Below are positions 14,976-23,020 of a stretch of 64,000 nucleotides of DNA, piece by piece. Each line of letters opens with the position of its first letter. Position 1 is the stretch's first letter. Made by a program: the position numbers and the translations under genes. The notes beneath the pieces are model-generated. The model searched no databases, was not told the DNA's origin, and was given only the letters and a program-made list of their open reading frames with translations. Origin of the DNA: DASRZM01 sp035686365 (lineage in GTDB: Bacteria; Pseudomonadota; Gammaproteobacteria; Xanthomonadales; Xanthomonadaceae); the NCBI GenBank assembly GCA_035686365.1, contig DASRZM010000049.1, positions 1 through 64,000 of the forward strand. Direction: 5' to 3'.

Positions 14976-15767
14976 GTGGTCAAGCCGCTGCCGCGCCTGA
15001 AGCTCCAGGGCTTCAACAATCTGACCAAGGCGCTGAGCTTCAACATCTACGACATGTGCTATGCGGTGTCCGACGACCAGCGTACACGCTATATCGAGTA
15101 CATCGACGAGGCCTACAACGCCGACCGCCTGACCACGATCCTGACCGACGTGGCCGAGATCATCGGCGCCAACATCCTCAACGTCGCCCGCCAGGACTAC
15201 GACCCGCAGGGGGCGTCGGTGACCATCCTGATCTCCGAGCAGCCGGTCATCGACAAGAAGGCCGCCGGCAAGGAGATGATCAAGGATGCCATGGTCGCAC
15301 ACCTGGACAAGAGCCACATCACGGTGCACACCTACCCGGAGACGCACCCGCACAACGGCATCGCGACCTTCCGCGCCGACATCGACGTGGCCACCTGCGG
15401 GGTGATCTCGCCGCTGAAGGCCCTGAATTTCCTGATCGAGAGCTTCGAATCCGACATCGTGATCATGGACTATCGCGTGCGCGGCTTCACGCGGGACGTG
15501 AAGGGCAAGAAGCACTACATCGATCACAAGATCAATTCGATCCAGGACTACCTGTCCCGGCCGATCAAGCGGCACTACGAGATGTTCGATGTGAACGTCT
15601 ACCAGGAGAACATCTTCCACACCAAGATGCACGTGAAGGAGTTCGACCTGGACACCTACCTGTTCGAGGAGAAGGCCCAGAACCTCTCGTTCAAGGAGCG
15701 CCAGCGCATCGAATCGCAGATGAAGCGCGAGATCGAGGAACTGTTCCACGGCCGCAACCTGGACTGA
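14976..15767 (+). CDS. speD: S-adenosylmethionine decarboxylase proenzyme
   Basis: 263-residue class 1A pyruvoyl enzyme supplying decarboxylated SAM for spermidine synthesis. Very close to the E. coli form: LKLQGFNNLTKALSFNIYDM, ANILNVARQDYDPQGASVTI, DVATCGVISPLKALNFLI and DYRVRGFTRDVKGKKH. The self-cleavage site Lys-Ser is intact, with Ser113 (AHLDKSHITVH) the predicted pyruvoyl source, equivalent to Ser112 of E. coli. The start is the GTG at 14976, giving the usual family length; the frame is open further upstream without homology. Confidence 0.96.
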   Translation: MVKPLPRLKLQGFNNLTKALSFNIYDMCYAVSDDQRTRYIEYIDEAYNADRLTTILTDVAEIIGANILNVARQDYDPQGASVTILISEQPVIDKKAAGKEMIKDAMVAHLDKSHITVHTYPETHPHNGIATFRADIDVATCGVISPLKALNFLIESFESDIVIMDYRVRGFTRDVKGKKHYIDHKINSIQDYLSRPIKRHYEMFDVNVYQENIFHTKMHVKEFDLDTYLFEEKAQNLSFKERQRIESQMKREIEELFHGRNLD

Positions 15768-15803
15768 GGTCGCCCTGGAGCTCCGCCGGCCGCCGCCGCG
15801 CTG

Positions 15804-16153
15804 TGTAGGGGCCGGCGTTGCCGCCGATGTGCACAGCGACAACCCCCGCCAATGCGCAGTGGGAGCGGCCCATGGCCGCGATCGTCACTGCGCGCCATCG
15901 CATCGATGCCACAGCCGCTCCGTAGGCCGGCCCGCGAGCCTGTGACGGTTTCCGGGGCCGCCGCGAGTACATCCCTGTAGGCTGCGGACGCGCCATCCCT
16001 GGCGCGTACGCCCCCGGAATCCGTCCCCGCCCCGCGGCCCTCGCGCTTTCGTTTCGTGTCGCCTTTCCCCCTGTAGGAGCCGGCGTTGCCGGCGATGTGC
16101 ACTGCGACAACGCTCGCCTAAGCGCGTGGGAGCGGCCCATGGCCGCGATCGGC
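15804..16153. repeat. Mosaic of REP-type hairpins, copy A of a 302-bp repeat
   Basis: This fills most of the 454-bp gene-free stretch between speD and coq7. From 15851 to about 16152 it is nearly identical to 30648-30949. Modules in order: GGGAGCGGCCCATGGCCGCG hairpin, GTAGGCCGGCCCGCGAGCC, a unique-looking linker, GGACGCGCCATCCCTGGCGC hairpin, a spacer ending TTTCGTGTCGCCTT, GTAGGAGCCGGCGTTGCCGG hairpin, and the GGGAGCGGCC hairpin again. A degenerate copy of the last two modules also precedes it at 15804-15884. No convincing gene is present. Confidence 0.9.
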
Positions 16154-16221
16154 CCGCCTCGAATCCGGCGTCAGGCTGCACCTCGGGCGTGCGCGCCTTT
16201 CCCGAGTCCCGGAGCCCCGCC

Positions 16222-16872
16222 TCAAACCCGATACGCCAGGACCTTCATCACCCCACTGACCACCCGCATCAATGCCGGCACCGGCGCGGGCAGCTCATGG
16301 GCGCCGGCGGCCTGCGCGCGGCGGCCGTGCTCGACCTCGTCGCTCTGCATCTGCCGCACGATCGCCCGGCTGCGCGCGTCGCCGGGCGGCAGCCGTTCCA
16401 GGTGGTCGCCCAGGTGGGCTTCGACCTGGCGTTCGGTCTCGACCACGAAACCCAGGTTGTAACCGTCGCCGGCCAGGCCCGCGAGCGCGCCGATGGCATA
16501 GCTGCCCGCGTACCAGAGCGGATTGAGGACGCTCGGGCGACTGCCCAGCTCGGTCAGCCGCGCCCCGCACCAGGCCAGGTGGTCGCCTTCCTCGCCGGCG
16601 GCCTCGAGCAGGCGCTCGCGCGTGGCTGGATCACCGGCCACCGCGGCCTGCCCGAAGTACAGGGCCTGCGCGCAGACCTCCCCGGCATGGTTCACGCGCA
16701 TCAGCCCAGCGGCATGCCGTCGTTCGGTCGGGTCCAGCGAATCGGGAGCGGCGATCGCTTCGGCCGGATTGGGGCGCTGGGTCCGGGCGCTGTCCGAGAG
16801 GCTCGAACGCAGCGCATGGTCGAGCTGGGCCAGGATGCGGTCGAGCGGGCTCAGGTGTCGGGGTCGGGTCAC
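16222..16872 (-). CDS. coq7: Coq7-type ubiquinone hydroxylase
   Basis: 216-residue di-iron protein of ubiquinone synthesis (hydroxylation of the polyprenyl-methoxy-benzoquinol). Carboxylate and histidine ligands: Glu65 in MRVNHAGEVCAQAL, Glu95 and His98 in EEGDHLAW, Glu145/147 in VETER, Glu179 and His182 in SDEVEHGRRA. Start: the GTG at 16872, overlapping the stop of the upstream Fe-S gene (GTGA); the open frame continues upstream but carries no homology. It probably acts at the inner-membrane surface. Confidence 0.95.
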   Translation of the reverse strand: MTRPRHLSPLDRILAQLDHALRSSLSDSARTQRPNPAEAIAAPDSLDPTERRHAAGLMRVNHAGEVCAQALYFGQAAVAGDPATRERLLEAAGEEGDHLAWCGARLTELGSRPSVLNPLWYAGSYAIGALAGLAGDGYNLGFVVETERQVEAHLGDHLERLPPGDARSRAIVRQMQSDEVEHGRRAQAAGAHELPAPVPALMRVVSGVMKVLAYRV

Positions 16873-18020
16873 GGCAGGTGCTCGGCGAGGATCTGGATCG
16901 GGTGGGCCAGGCGCGGGCCGCCATCGGGCAGGCCGGCCTGCAGGTGCAGGCGGCAGCCGATGTTGGCCGTCGCCAGTGTAACGGCGCCGCTGGCGGTGAT
17001 CTGTTGCAGCAGCGGGTCGCGCAGGCGCTGCGCGCGCCCGGGCTCGAGCACGGCGTGGCTGCCGGCGGCCCCGCAGCAGCCCCGGGTTCCGACCTCGACC
17101 GTCACCAGGCCCGGGATCCGGCCCAGCGCGGCCCGGTGCGCTGCGACCGTCCCGGTGACGTTGCGCTGCGTGCAGGGCAGATGCAGCGCCAGCGGCGGCC
17201 CGTCTGCAGGCCGCAGCGACAGTTCCTGCCAGGCCGGGTCGGCCTGGACGAAGGCGACCAGGTCGAACACGCGCTCGGCTCCGAGCGCACCGGCCAGGGT
17301 CTCCTGGCATCCTGAATCGAGCAGCAGCACCGGCGCATCCGCGGCGAAGGCCTGGCGGTTGCGCAGCGCCAGCCTGGCGGCACCGGCGGCGTCGCCGGCG
17401 TGGGCGGCCAGCGCCCCGCAGCAGGTCTGTGCGGGCGGAACCACGATCTCCCAGCCCAGCTGTCCTAGCACGCGGCTTGCGGCCGCCAGGGCCGGGCTCG
17501 AGTAGTGCCGGGACACGCAGCCGGTGAACAGGCTCACGCGCCCGCGGCTGTCCGGCCTGGCGCGTGCGCCGATTGCGACCGGCCGCGGGACCGGCACCAG
17601 GCGCCGCCGCCACGGCGGCGGCAGGATCCTCCGCAGCCGGCGCAGCAGGGAGAACCCCGCCGCCAGCGCGCGCGGGCGGGCGAGCAGCCACTCCAGCGCC
17701 CGCTGGCGCGCGGGGACCGGCCGGCGCTGCCGCAGCAGGGCGCGTCCGCGCACCAGGATCTCGCCGTAGCGCACGCCGGCCGGGCACACCGGTTCGCAGT
17801 TGCGGCAGCCCAGGCAGTGGTCCAGGTGGATCCAGCCCGGCGCCACCGGGTCCAGCCGGCCCTCGGCGAGCGCCTTGAGCATCTGGATCCGGCCGCGCGG
17901 TCCCTCCGGTTCGATCCGGTCCAGCCCGTAGGTCGGGCAGTGCGGCAGGCACAGCCCGCACAGCACGCACTGGTCGGCCAGGGCAGCCAGTTCGGCGGGG
18001 TTCGGGACAGGGCCGGGCAT
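16869..18020 (-). CDS. GlcF-like (Fe-S)-binding oxidoreductase subunit
   Basis: 383 residues. Two 4Fe-4S ferredoxin motifs: Cys18, 21, 24, 28 (CVLCGLCLPHCP) and Cys69, 72, 75, 79 (CLGCRNCEPVCP). Two CCG domains follow, with PAQTCCGALAAH and GTRGCCGAAGSH. This is the architecture of glycolate oxidase subunit GlcF and of anaerobic glycerol-3-phosphate dehydrogenase GlpC. No flavoprotein partner (GlcD/GlcE) is next door, so the electron donor is unknown. It overlaps coq7 by 4 bp, suggesting a shared transcript and perhaps a link to the quinone pool. The ATG at 18020 gives a normal N-terminus. Confidence 0.88.
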   Translation of the reverse strand: MPGPVPNPAELAALADQCVLCGLCLPHCPTYGLDRIEPEGPRGRIQMLKALAEGRLDPVAPGWIHLDHCLGCRNCEPVCPAGVRYGEILVRGRALLRQRRPVPARQRALEWLLARPRALAAGFSLLRRLRRILPPPWRRRLVPVPRPVAIGARARPDSRGRVSLFTGCVSRHYSSPALAAASRVLGQLGWEIVVPPAQTCCGALAAHAGDAAGAARLALRNRQAFAADAPVLLLDSGCQETLAGALGAERVFDLVAFVQADPAWQELSLRPADGPPLALHLPCTQRNVTGTVAAHRAALGRIPGLVTVEVGTRGCCGAAGSHAVLEPGRAQRLRDPLLQQITASGAVTLATANIGCRLHLQAGLPDGGPRLAHPIQILAEHLP

Positions 18021-18200
18021 CGCGGCGGATGCTAGCAGAGGCGCGCCCGGCGCCTTGCGATGTCGTGACCGGGCCGCTATCATCTCGCGTCTTTCGTCCG
18101 GGATTCGTGCCTTGCGCGCATGCAGGGCCGCCCTGGCGCGGATCTGAAGCGCCGGGCCAGGCACGCCGGTCCGGCAGATCGAACCACCGGATTCGATTCT

Positions 18201-18260
18201 CGCGATTCGAACATCAGGATTTCGAACCGCAGGATTTCGAACCACAGGATTTTTGGAGTC
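18201..18260 (+). repeat. 15-bp tandem repeat in the rplM leader
   Basis: AGGATTTCGAACCGC (18216-18230) is followed by AGGATTTCGAACCAC (18231-18245) and the diverged AGGATTTTTGGAGTC (18246-18260). A degenerate unit, CGCGATTCGAACATC, precedes at 18201. The last unit supplies the ribosome binding site GGAG of rplM. Each unit carries the palindrome TTCGAA. It may be part of an L13-responsive leader or promoter scar; nothing proves either. Confidence 0.8.
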
Positions 18261-18263
18261 GTC

Positions 18264-18692
18264 ATGAAGACCTTCAGCGCCAAGGCCGAGAGCGTGCAAC
18301 GCGACTGGTACGTCGTGGACGCCAGCGGCAAGACGCTGGGCCGCCTGTGCACCGAGCTGGCCCGCCGCCTGCGCGGCAAGCACAAGCCGGTCTATACACC
18401 GCACGTGGACACCGGCGACTACCTGGTGGTGGTCAATGCCGAGAAGATCGCGGTGACCGGCAACAAGCTCAACGACAAGCTCTATCACCGCTTCACCGGC
18501 TACGTCGGCAACCTGAAGACGCAGACGCTGTCGCAGATGCTGGCCCGGCACCCCGAGCGCGTCATCGAGATCGGCGTCAAGGGCATGCTGCCGAAGAACC
18601 CCCTGGGACGGGCGATGTTCAGGAAGCTGAAGGTCTACGCCGGCCCCGAGCATCCGCACACCGCCCAGCAGCCGCAGCCGCTGGACATCTGA
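18264..18692 (+). CDS. rplM: 50S ribosomal protein L13
   Basis: 142 residues, full family length. MKTFSAKAESVQRDWYVVDA, GKTLGRLCTELARRLRGKHK, GDYLVVVNAEKIAVTGNK and GMLPKNPLGRAMFRKLKVYAG are canonical. Upstream of rpsI by 26 bp, the conserved rplM-rpsI ribosomal operon. Confidence 0.99.
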   Translation: MKTFSAKAESVQRDWYVVDASGKTLGRLCTELARRLRGKHKPVYTPHVDTGDYLVVVNAEKIAVTGNKLNDKLYHRFTGYVGNLKTQTLSQMLARHPERVIEIGVKGMLPKNPLGRAMFRKLKVYAGPEHPHTAQQPQPLDI

Positions 18693-18718
18693 CGCACAAG
18701 GACACTGGACCAGGCACC

Positions 18719-19111
18719 ATGGCAACTCAGCAGAACTACGGCACCGGCCGTCGCAAGTCCTCCGCAGCGCGGGTGTTCCTGCGTCCGGGCAAGGGTCAGA
18801 TCGTCGTCAACGGCCGTCCGCTGGACGAGTTCTTCGGGCGCGAGACCGCACGCATGATCGTGCGCCAGCCGCTGGAACTGACCCAGACGACCGAGAAGTT
18901 CGACGTGCTGGCGACGGTCGAGGGCGGCGGCACCACCGGCCAGGCCGGTGCGATCCGCCTGGGCCTGGCCCGTGCGCTGGTCGAATACGACGACACCCTG
19001 AAGTCGCCGCTGCGCAAGGCCGGGTTCATGACGCGCGACGCGCGCGAGGTCGAGCGCAAGAAGGTCGGCCTGCACAAGGCCCGCCGCGCGACCCAGTTCT
19101 CCAAGCGCTGA
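18719..19111 (+). CDS. rpsI: 30S ribosomal protein S9
   Basis: 130 residues. YGTGRRKSSAARVFLRPGKG, the central TVEGGGTTGQAGAIRLGLAR and the invariant C-terminus ARRATQFSKR, whose final Lys-Arg contacts the P-site tRNA, are all present. Second gene of the rplM-rpsI operon. Confidence 0.99.
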   Translation: MATQQNYGTGRRKSSAARVFLRPGKGQIVVNGRPLDEFFGRETARMIVRQPLELTQTTEKFDVLATVEGGGTTGQAGAIRLGLARALVEYDDTLKSPLRKAGFMTRDAREVERKKVGLHKARRATQFSKR

Positions 19112-19176
19112 GTCGCCCGCGAGGCCGTCGCGGCTCCCTGCGGGCCGCATGTGGCCTCCGACGCCACCAGCCGCAT

Positions 19177-19250
19177 TGGGGGATCGTCTAATGGTAGGAC
19201 AGCGGACTCTGACTCCGCCAATCTAGGTTCGAATCCTAGTCCCCCAGCCA
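19177..19250 (+). tRNA. tRNA-Gln (anticodon CTG)
   Basis: 74 nt including an encoded CCA. Acceptor stem TGGGGGA/TCCCCCA, with the U1-A72 pair typical of tRNA-Gln. D arm ATCGTCTAATGGTAGGAC, anticodon stem GCGGA/TCCGC around loop CTCTGAC (anticodon CTG, reading CAG), T arm CTAGGTTCGAATCCTAG. All stems pair. Confidence 0.97.
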
Positions 19251-19254
19251 ACAC

Positions 19255-19280
19255 CAGGGCCCCGCTCCGGCGGGGCCCTG
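19255..19280 (+). terminator. GC hairpin after tRNA-Gln
   Basis: CAGGGCCCCGC-TCCG-GCGGGGCCCTG forms an 11-bp perfect stem immediately after the tRNA. Only a weak T-run (TCGTGT) follows, so efficiency is uncertain. Confidence 0.65.
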
Positions 19281-19309
19281 TCGTGTCCGCCTCCTGCCGG
19301 TGCCGGCGG

Positions 19310-19337
19310 TTGCGCGGCGTGCCGCCGCCGCTACACT
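19310..19337 (+). promoter_or_regulatory. Candidate sigma-70 promoter for the cNMP/rhodanese gene
   Basis: TTGCGC (19310-19315), 16-bp spacer, TACACT (19332-19337). It lies 29 bp upstream of the ATG at 19366, which has GGAGG at proper distance. Confidence 0.45.
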
Positions 19338-19365
19338 GGCGCCGAACCTTGGGGGAGGAAGCCCG

Positions 19366-20421
19366 ATGGGCATCGAGAGCGGGGATCTGGCTGAGCTGTA
19401 TCCACTGGACAGCCTGCGCGAGGAAACGCGCGCCGAACTCGCCAGCGAGGCGGCCGGCGCCGAGTACGCGCGCGGCGAGGTGCTGTTCCGCGCGGGCGAC
19501 TTCGACTCGGACACCATCTACCTGCTCGAAGGCGAGGTCGCCGGCGAGTACCCGGACGGGCGCAGCAAGCGCACCAGCGCCAGGTCGCTGCAGGGACGTT
19601 ATCCGCTGGGCGATTCGCAGCCGCGCCGTTTCACCGCCACGGTCGTGTCCGCGAAGGCGCAGGTGGTGCGCATGGACCGGCGCTACACCGAGAAGGTGAT
19701 CGCCTGGGACCAGCTCAGCCGCAGCGGCAGCCTCAAGCATTTCGATCCCTCGCCGGAGGGCAACCGCTGGGTGTTCCGGCTGCTGCAGAGCCGCGCCTTC
19801 CACAAGCTGCCCACCGGCAACATCGAGCGCATGTTCCAGCGTTTCGAGGAGATCGAGTCGCGCGCCGGGCAGGTCGTGGTGCGCGAGGGCGACGAGGGAG
19901 ACTACTTCTACGTCATCAAGGAAGGGGCCGCCTCGGTGTCGAAGTTCCTCGACGGCAGCGAGACAGTGGTGGCCTACCTGGTGCGCGGAGACTGCTTCGG
20001 CGAGGACGCGCTGCTGTCGAACACCACGCGCAACGCGACGGTGAAGATGATGCAGGACGGGCGACTGATGCGGCTGGGCCGCAAGGCGTTCGAGGAGGTG
20101 CTCAAGCCGCCGGTGGTGGAGTGGCTCACGGCCGGGCAGGCCTCGCTGCTGGCGCGCGACGGCGCCGTGGTGGTGGACGTGCGCATGCCCGCAGAGCACG
20201 AGCAGCGCGCGATCAAGGAGTCGATGAACATCCCCCTGTTCCGCCTGCGCGAGGACGCCTCCGAGCGCTTCGAACGCGACCGCAAGTACATCGTGTACTG
20301 CAATACCGGCGAGCGCAGTGCGGCGGCGGCCTTCATCCTGACCAAGCTCGGTTTCGAGGTCTACGCGCTGCAGGGCGGGCTCTCGGCGATGCTCAAGCGC
20401 GCCGGTAGCGCGGGCAGCTGA
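19366..20421 (+). CDS. Double cyclic-nucleotide-binding domain plus rhodanese protein
   Basis: 351 residues; start set by GGGGGAGGA before the ATG at 19366. Residues about 15-110 resemble a degenerate first cNMP fold (EVLFRAGDFDSDTIYLLEGEV). Residues about 145-255 form a better second fold (VVREGDEGDYFYVIKEGAA, GDCFGEDALLSNTTRNATV). Residues about 265-345 are a rhodanese domain with the active-site loop VYCNTGERSA, where Cys is the likely sulfur acceptor. No DNA-binding or membrane domain is seen. Predicted: a cytoplasmic sensor coupling nucleotide binding to sulfur or redox chemistry. Ligand and substrate are unknown. Confidence 0.88.
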   Translation: MGIESGDLAELYPLDSLREETRAELASEAAGAEYARGEVLFRAGDFDSDTIYLLEGEVAGEYPDGRSKRTSARSLQGRYPLGDSQPRRFTATVVSAKAQVVRMDRRYTEKVIAWDQLSRSGSLKHFDPSPEGNRWVFRLLQSRAFHKLPTGNIERMFQRFEEIESRAGQVVVREGDEGDYFYVIKEGAASVSKFLDGSETVVAYLVRGDCFGEDALLSNTTRNATVKMMQDGRLMRLGRKAFEEVLKPPVVEWLTAGQASLLARDGAVVVDVRMPAEHEQRAIKESMNIPLFRLREDASERFERDRKYIVYCNTGERSAAAAFILTKLGFEVYALQGGLSAMLKRAGSAGS

Positions 20422-20557
20422 GCACAGACCCACGTGCCGGGCCGGGGTGGCCATGGCGTGCCCTCTTGATCCGGACGCGACGAGCGTCTAACGTCGCGCG
20501 CCGTCAGCCTGCATCGCAACCATGGCGCTGGCCGCCAGGCCATCCGGGGCACGATCC

Positions 20558-20830
20558 ATGATCGAAGACCGCATCTGGGTCATCTTCTCGCAGAAGAAGC
20601 AGCGCTTCCTGGCTGCCAACCGCCGTTGGGTGGACGACCCCGACTTCGCGCTGATGGTCGTGGACGAGGAGCGCGAGGACGTCGACCTGCCGGGACCCGA
20701 TGCGCGCTGGCTGCGTTTCTCGCACGCCGTGCGGCTGACCGAACTGCGGCGCCTGCGGGAAGCCTCGGGCCCGGCGCGGCGCCGCGAAACCGAAGCCGAA
20801 GCCGAAGCCGGATCCGGTGAGGAGGAGTGA
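20558..20830 (+). CDS. Uncharacterised small acidic protein
   Basis: 90 residues from the ATG at 20558 (an alternative ATG at 20522 would add 12). The body MIEDRIWVIFSQKKQRFLAA, followed by NRRWVDDPDFALMVVDEERE and ARWLRFSHAVRLTELRRLRE, looks like a folded alpha/beta domain. The tail is an ETEAEAEAGSGEEE low-complexity run encoded by a short GCCGAA repeat. I do not recognise a family. It ends 20 bp before the convergent rpiA stop. Confidence 0.6.
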   Translation: MIEDRIWVIFSQKKQRFLAANRRWVDDPDFALMVVDEEREDVDLPGPDARWLRFSHAVRLTELRRLREASGPARRRETEAEAEAGSGEEE

Positions 20831-20850
20831 GCGTCGCGCCCGCTGCGCGC

Positions 20851-21495
20851 TCAGTCCGCGACGCGGTCGCCCACGATCACCACGTCGGCCGGGCGGGCCG
20901 CAAACAGCCCGACCGTGACCACGCCCGCGATCTGGTTGATGTCGCGTTCGAGCCCGACCGGGTCGACGATGCGCAGCCCGTGCAGGTCCAGGATCCAGTT
21001 GCCGTTGTCGGTGAGCGTGCCCTCGCGCCAGACCGGCTGGCCGCCGAGCGCGGCCAGCTGACGGGCGACGTGGCTGCGCGCCATCGGGATCACCTCCACC
21101 GGCAGCGGGAAGCGGCCCAGCACGTCCACCTGCTTGGCCGGGTCGATGATGCACACGAAACGCTCGCTGGCCGCGGCAATGACCTTCTCGCGCGTGAGCG
21201 CCCCGCCGCCGCCCTTGATCAGGCGCCGGTGCCGGTCGCACTCGTCGGCGCCGTCCACGTACAGGCGCAGTGGGCCCACGGCGTTGAGGTCCAGCACCTC
21301 GATGCCGGCGGCCTGGAGCGCACGCGTGCTCTGCTCGGAGCTGGACACGGCGCCGGCAATGTCCGCGCGCCGGCGCGCCAGCGCCTCGATGAAGAACGCC
21401 ACCGTGGAGCCGGTACCCACGCCCACGATGCTGCCCTCCTCGACCAGGGCGGCAGCGCGTTCGGCGGCCTGGCGCTTGTGCTCGTTCGCGGACAT
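20851..21495 (-). CDS. rpiA: Ribose-5-phosphate isomerase A
   Basis: 214 residues; interconverts ribose 5-phosphate and ribulose 5-phosphate. VGVGTGSTVAFFIEAL (phosphate loop), YVDGADECD (catalytic acidic residues), KGGGGALTREKVIA (catalytic Glu and Lys) and TDNGNWILD are all present. Monocistronic or first gene upstream of the EVE gene's convergent neighbour; no partner overlap. Confidence 0.97.
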   Translation of the reverse strand: MSANEHKRQAAERAAALVEEGSIVGVGTGSTVAFFIEALARRRADIAGAVSSSEQSTRALQAAGIEVLDLNAVGPLRLYVDGADECDRHRRLIKGGGGALTREKVIAAASERFVCIIDPAKQVDVLGRFPLPVEVIPMARSHVARQLAALGGQPVWREGTLTDNGNWILDLHGLRIVDPVGLERDINQIAGVVTVGLFAARPADVVIVGDRVAD

Positions 21496-21589
21496 CGGCT
21501 CGGTTCGGGTGGGACCGGGCGCAGACTACCAGCCCGGAGGCGGTCGTGCCGCCGGCCCGACTCCAGCGGCAGCTCACTCCAGCCGAAGC

Positions 21590-22045
21590 TCACTCCAGCC
21601 GAAGGATCTGGTCGAACTGCCTGCGGGTGAGCGGCATCACCGAGAGCCGGTTGCCGCGCTGCAGCAGCGCGATCTCCCCGAGCCGGCCGGACTGCGCGCG
21701 GATTTCGTCCAGGCCGATGATGCGCCCTAGACGGCGCACGAACTCGACCTCGACCAGCTGCCAGCGCGGCGCCTGGCGCGTGCTCTTCGGATCGTAGTAG
21801 TCGCTGCGGCGCTCGAACTGGGTCGGGTCGGGGTACGCGGCGCTGGCCACGCGCGCCACGCCCGCCACACCGGGTTCCGGACAGCTGGAGTGGTACAGCA
21901 GCACCGGGTCGCCCACGCGCATGTCATCGCGCATGTAGTTGCGCGCCTGGTAGTTGCGTACGCCCGTCCAGGGCTCGCGGCCCACCCGCTCCAGGTCGGC
22001 GATCGAGAAATCCGCGGGTTCGGACTTCACCAGCCAGCAGGTCAC
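21590..22045 (-). CDS. EVE-domain protein
   Basis: 151 residues from the GTG at 22045. The whole protein is one EVE domain: CWLVKSEPADFSIADLE, WTGVRNYQARNYMRDDMRVG, VLLYHSSCPEPGVAGVARV, SDYYDPKSTRQAPRWQLVEV. EVE is a PUA-like fold thought to read modified bases in nucleic acids. It overlaps the fau stop by 4 bp, so it is coupled to fau. A longer N-terminus rich in Arg is open but unlikely. Confidence 0.92.
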   Translation of the reverse strand: MTCWLVKSEPADFSIADLERVGREPWTGVRNYQARNYMRDDMRVGDPVLLYHSSCPEPGVAGVARVASAAYPDPTQFERRSDYYDPKSTRQAPRWQLVEVEFVRRLGRIIGLDEIRAQSGRLGEIALLQRGNRLSVMPLTRRQFDQILRLE

Positions 22046-22650
22046 CGGTCGTCTCCGTCGGCGGTGCGACGGCAGTGGATGCACTCGTTCTCGGTGACCA
22101 CTGCATCGAGCGGCACGTCCCAGCGCGCAGCCGGCAACGCATCGACCTGCTGGAAGCCGTAGCCGACCCCGATCAGCAGCGGGCCACCGCCGCCGCGGCG
22201 CCGGAACTCGAAACTGCGGTCGTAGAAGCCCGCGCCACTGCCCAGGCGATTGCCGCAGCGGTCGAAGGCCAGCAGCGGCACCAGTGCGACGTGCAGCGCG
22301 GACGGGGCCAGGTGCGCCTCGGGTGCCAGCTCCGGCTCCGGAATGCCGTAGCGGTTCGCCACCAACGGATCACCCCTGCGCCACGGCGCGAAAGCCAGGC
22401 GGGCGCCGTCCTGGATGCACGGCAGGCAGTAGACCAGCCCCGGCGGCAGGCGCGACACCAGGGCGCTCAGTGGCAGCTCCCCGCGTACCGCCCAGTACCC
22501 GGCGAGGTAGCCGTGCGCGGGCAGCAGGCCGCTCTCGAGCAGCCGGCCGGCCATCGCATCGGCCGCGGCGATCCGGGCCGGCGCCGGCAGCGCTTCGCGG
22601 CGCGCGGCCATGGCCTCGCGCAGGGGACGGCGTCGCGGGTTGGCGCTCAT
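22042..22650 (-). CDS. fau: 5-formyltetrahydrofolate cyclo-ligase
   Basis: 202 residues; ATP-dependent conversion of 5-formyl-THF to 5,10-methenyl-THF. Basic N-terminal helix (RRRPLREAMAARREAL) and the nucleotide loop LGSGAGFYDRSFEF followed by LLIGVGYGFQ are typical. The ATG at 22650 gives the usual length. Position next to 6S RNA and zapA matches the gammaproteobacterial zapA-ssrS-fau arrangement. Confidence 0.95.
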   Translation of the reverse strand: MSANPRRRPLREAMAARREALPAPARIAAADAMAGRLLESGLLPAHGYLAGYWAVRGELPLSALVSRLPPGLVYCLPCIQDGARLAFAPWRRGDPLVANRYGIPEPELAPEAHLAPSALHVALVPLLAFDRCGNRLGSGAGFYDRSFEFRRRGGGGPLLIGVGYGFQQVDALPAARWDVPLDAVVTENECIHCRRTADGDDR

Positions 22651-22759
22651 GGGCGGGCGACCGCGTGGGTGTGAAGGCGGGGAGGGCGATCTGGCAGGCG
22701 CCGGGATCGTTGCAGGGGCATCCGCGCAGGCGGTGGTCGGCGTGGGGCACCGCAGGATA

Positions 22760-22902
22760 CCGCAGGTGAAACGCATCCTCCGCCGTGCCGATGCGCACCG
22801 AACGACCTTGATCCCGAGGATCAGGTGGGAAGGCCGATCACGTCCTTCAGGCTTTCCGCGCGTAGCGGACATGCGCACGGGACGCGAGGTGCCGACCCGG
22901 GG
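22760..22902 (-). ncRNA. ssrS: 6S RNA (approximate ends)
   Basis: Minus-strand region between zapA and fau, the standard ssrS locus. A closing stem pairs CCTC (22889-22886) with GAGG (22780-22777) and CCGTGC with GCACGG just inside. The 3' half holds the hallmark CACCTGATCCTCGGGATCAA, matching the conserved CACCUUGAAC...GUUCAAGG hairpin arm, then GGTGCGCATCGGCACGGCGG. The centre has GGAAAGCCTGAAGGACGTG, like the conserved AAGCCUUAAAACUGCGACGAC. A TATATT box lies at 22912-22907 upstream of the 5' end. 6S RNA binds the housekeeping RNA polymerase holoenzyme by mimicking an open promoter. Exact termini are guesses. Confidence 0.75.
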
Positions 22903-23020
22903 TCGCAATATAGGGTCAAGGCAAATGTAAGCGTACGCTGTCGGGCACGGCAGAGAACGCAGGTGCAGTGTACCAGCGGCACCTGTGCGCGGCGTGTAAA
23001 CGCTGGGCCGGACGCGGCGC

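Noticed and set aside
15656..16181. Similar peptides (GGVRARDGA-type) encoded in the gaps 15768-16221, 30552-30984 and after spoT
   Set aside because: They are translations of the shared REP mosaic. The similarity is that of the DNA repeat, with no ribosome binding site or family resemblance.
16222..17970. Apparent fusion of an upstream domain with Coq7
   Set aside because: The frame is open through the overlapping Fe-S gene, but that part is a shifted-frame shadow. A GTG at 16872 in a GTGA overlap gives a normal-length Coq7.
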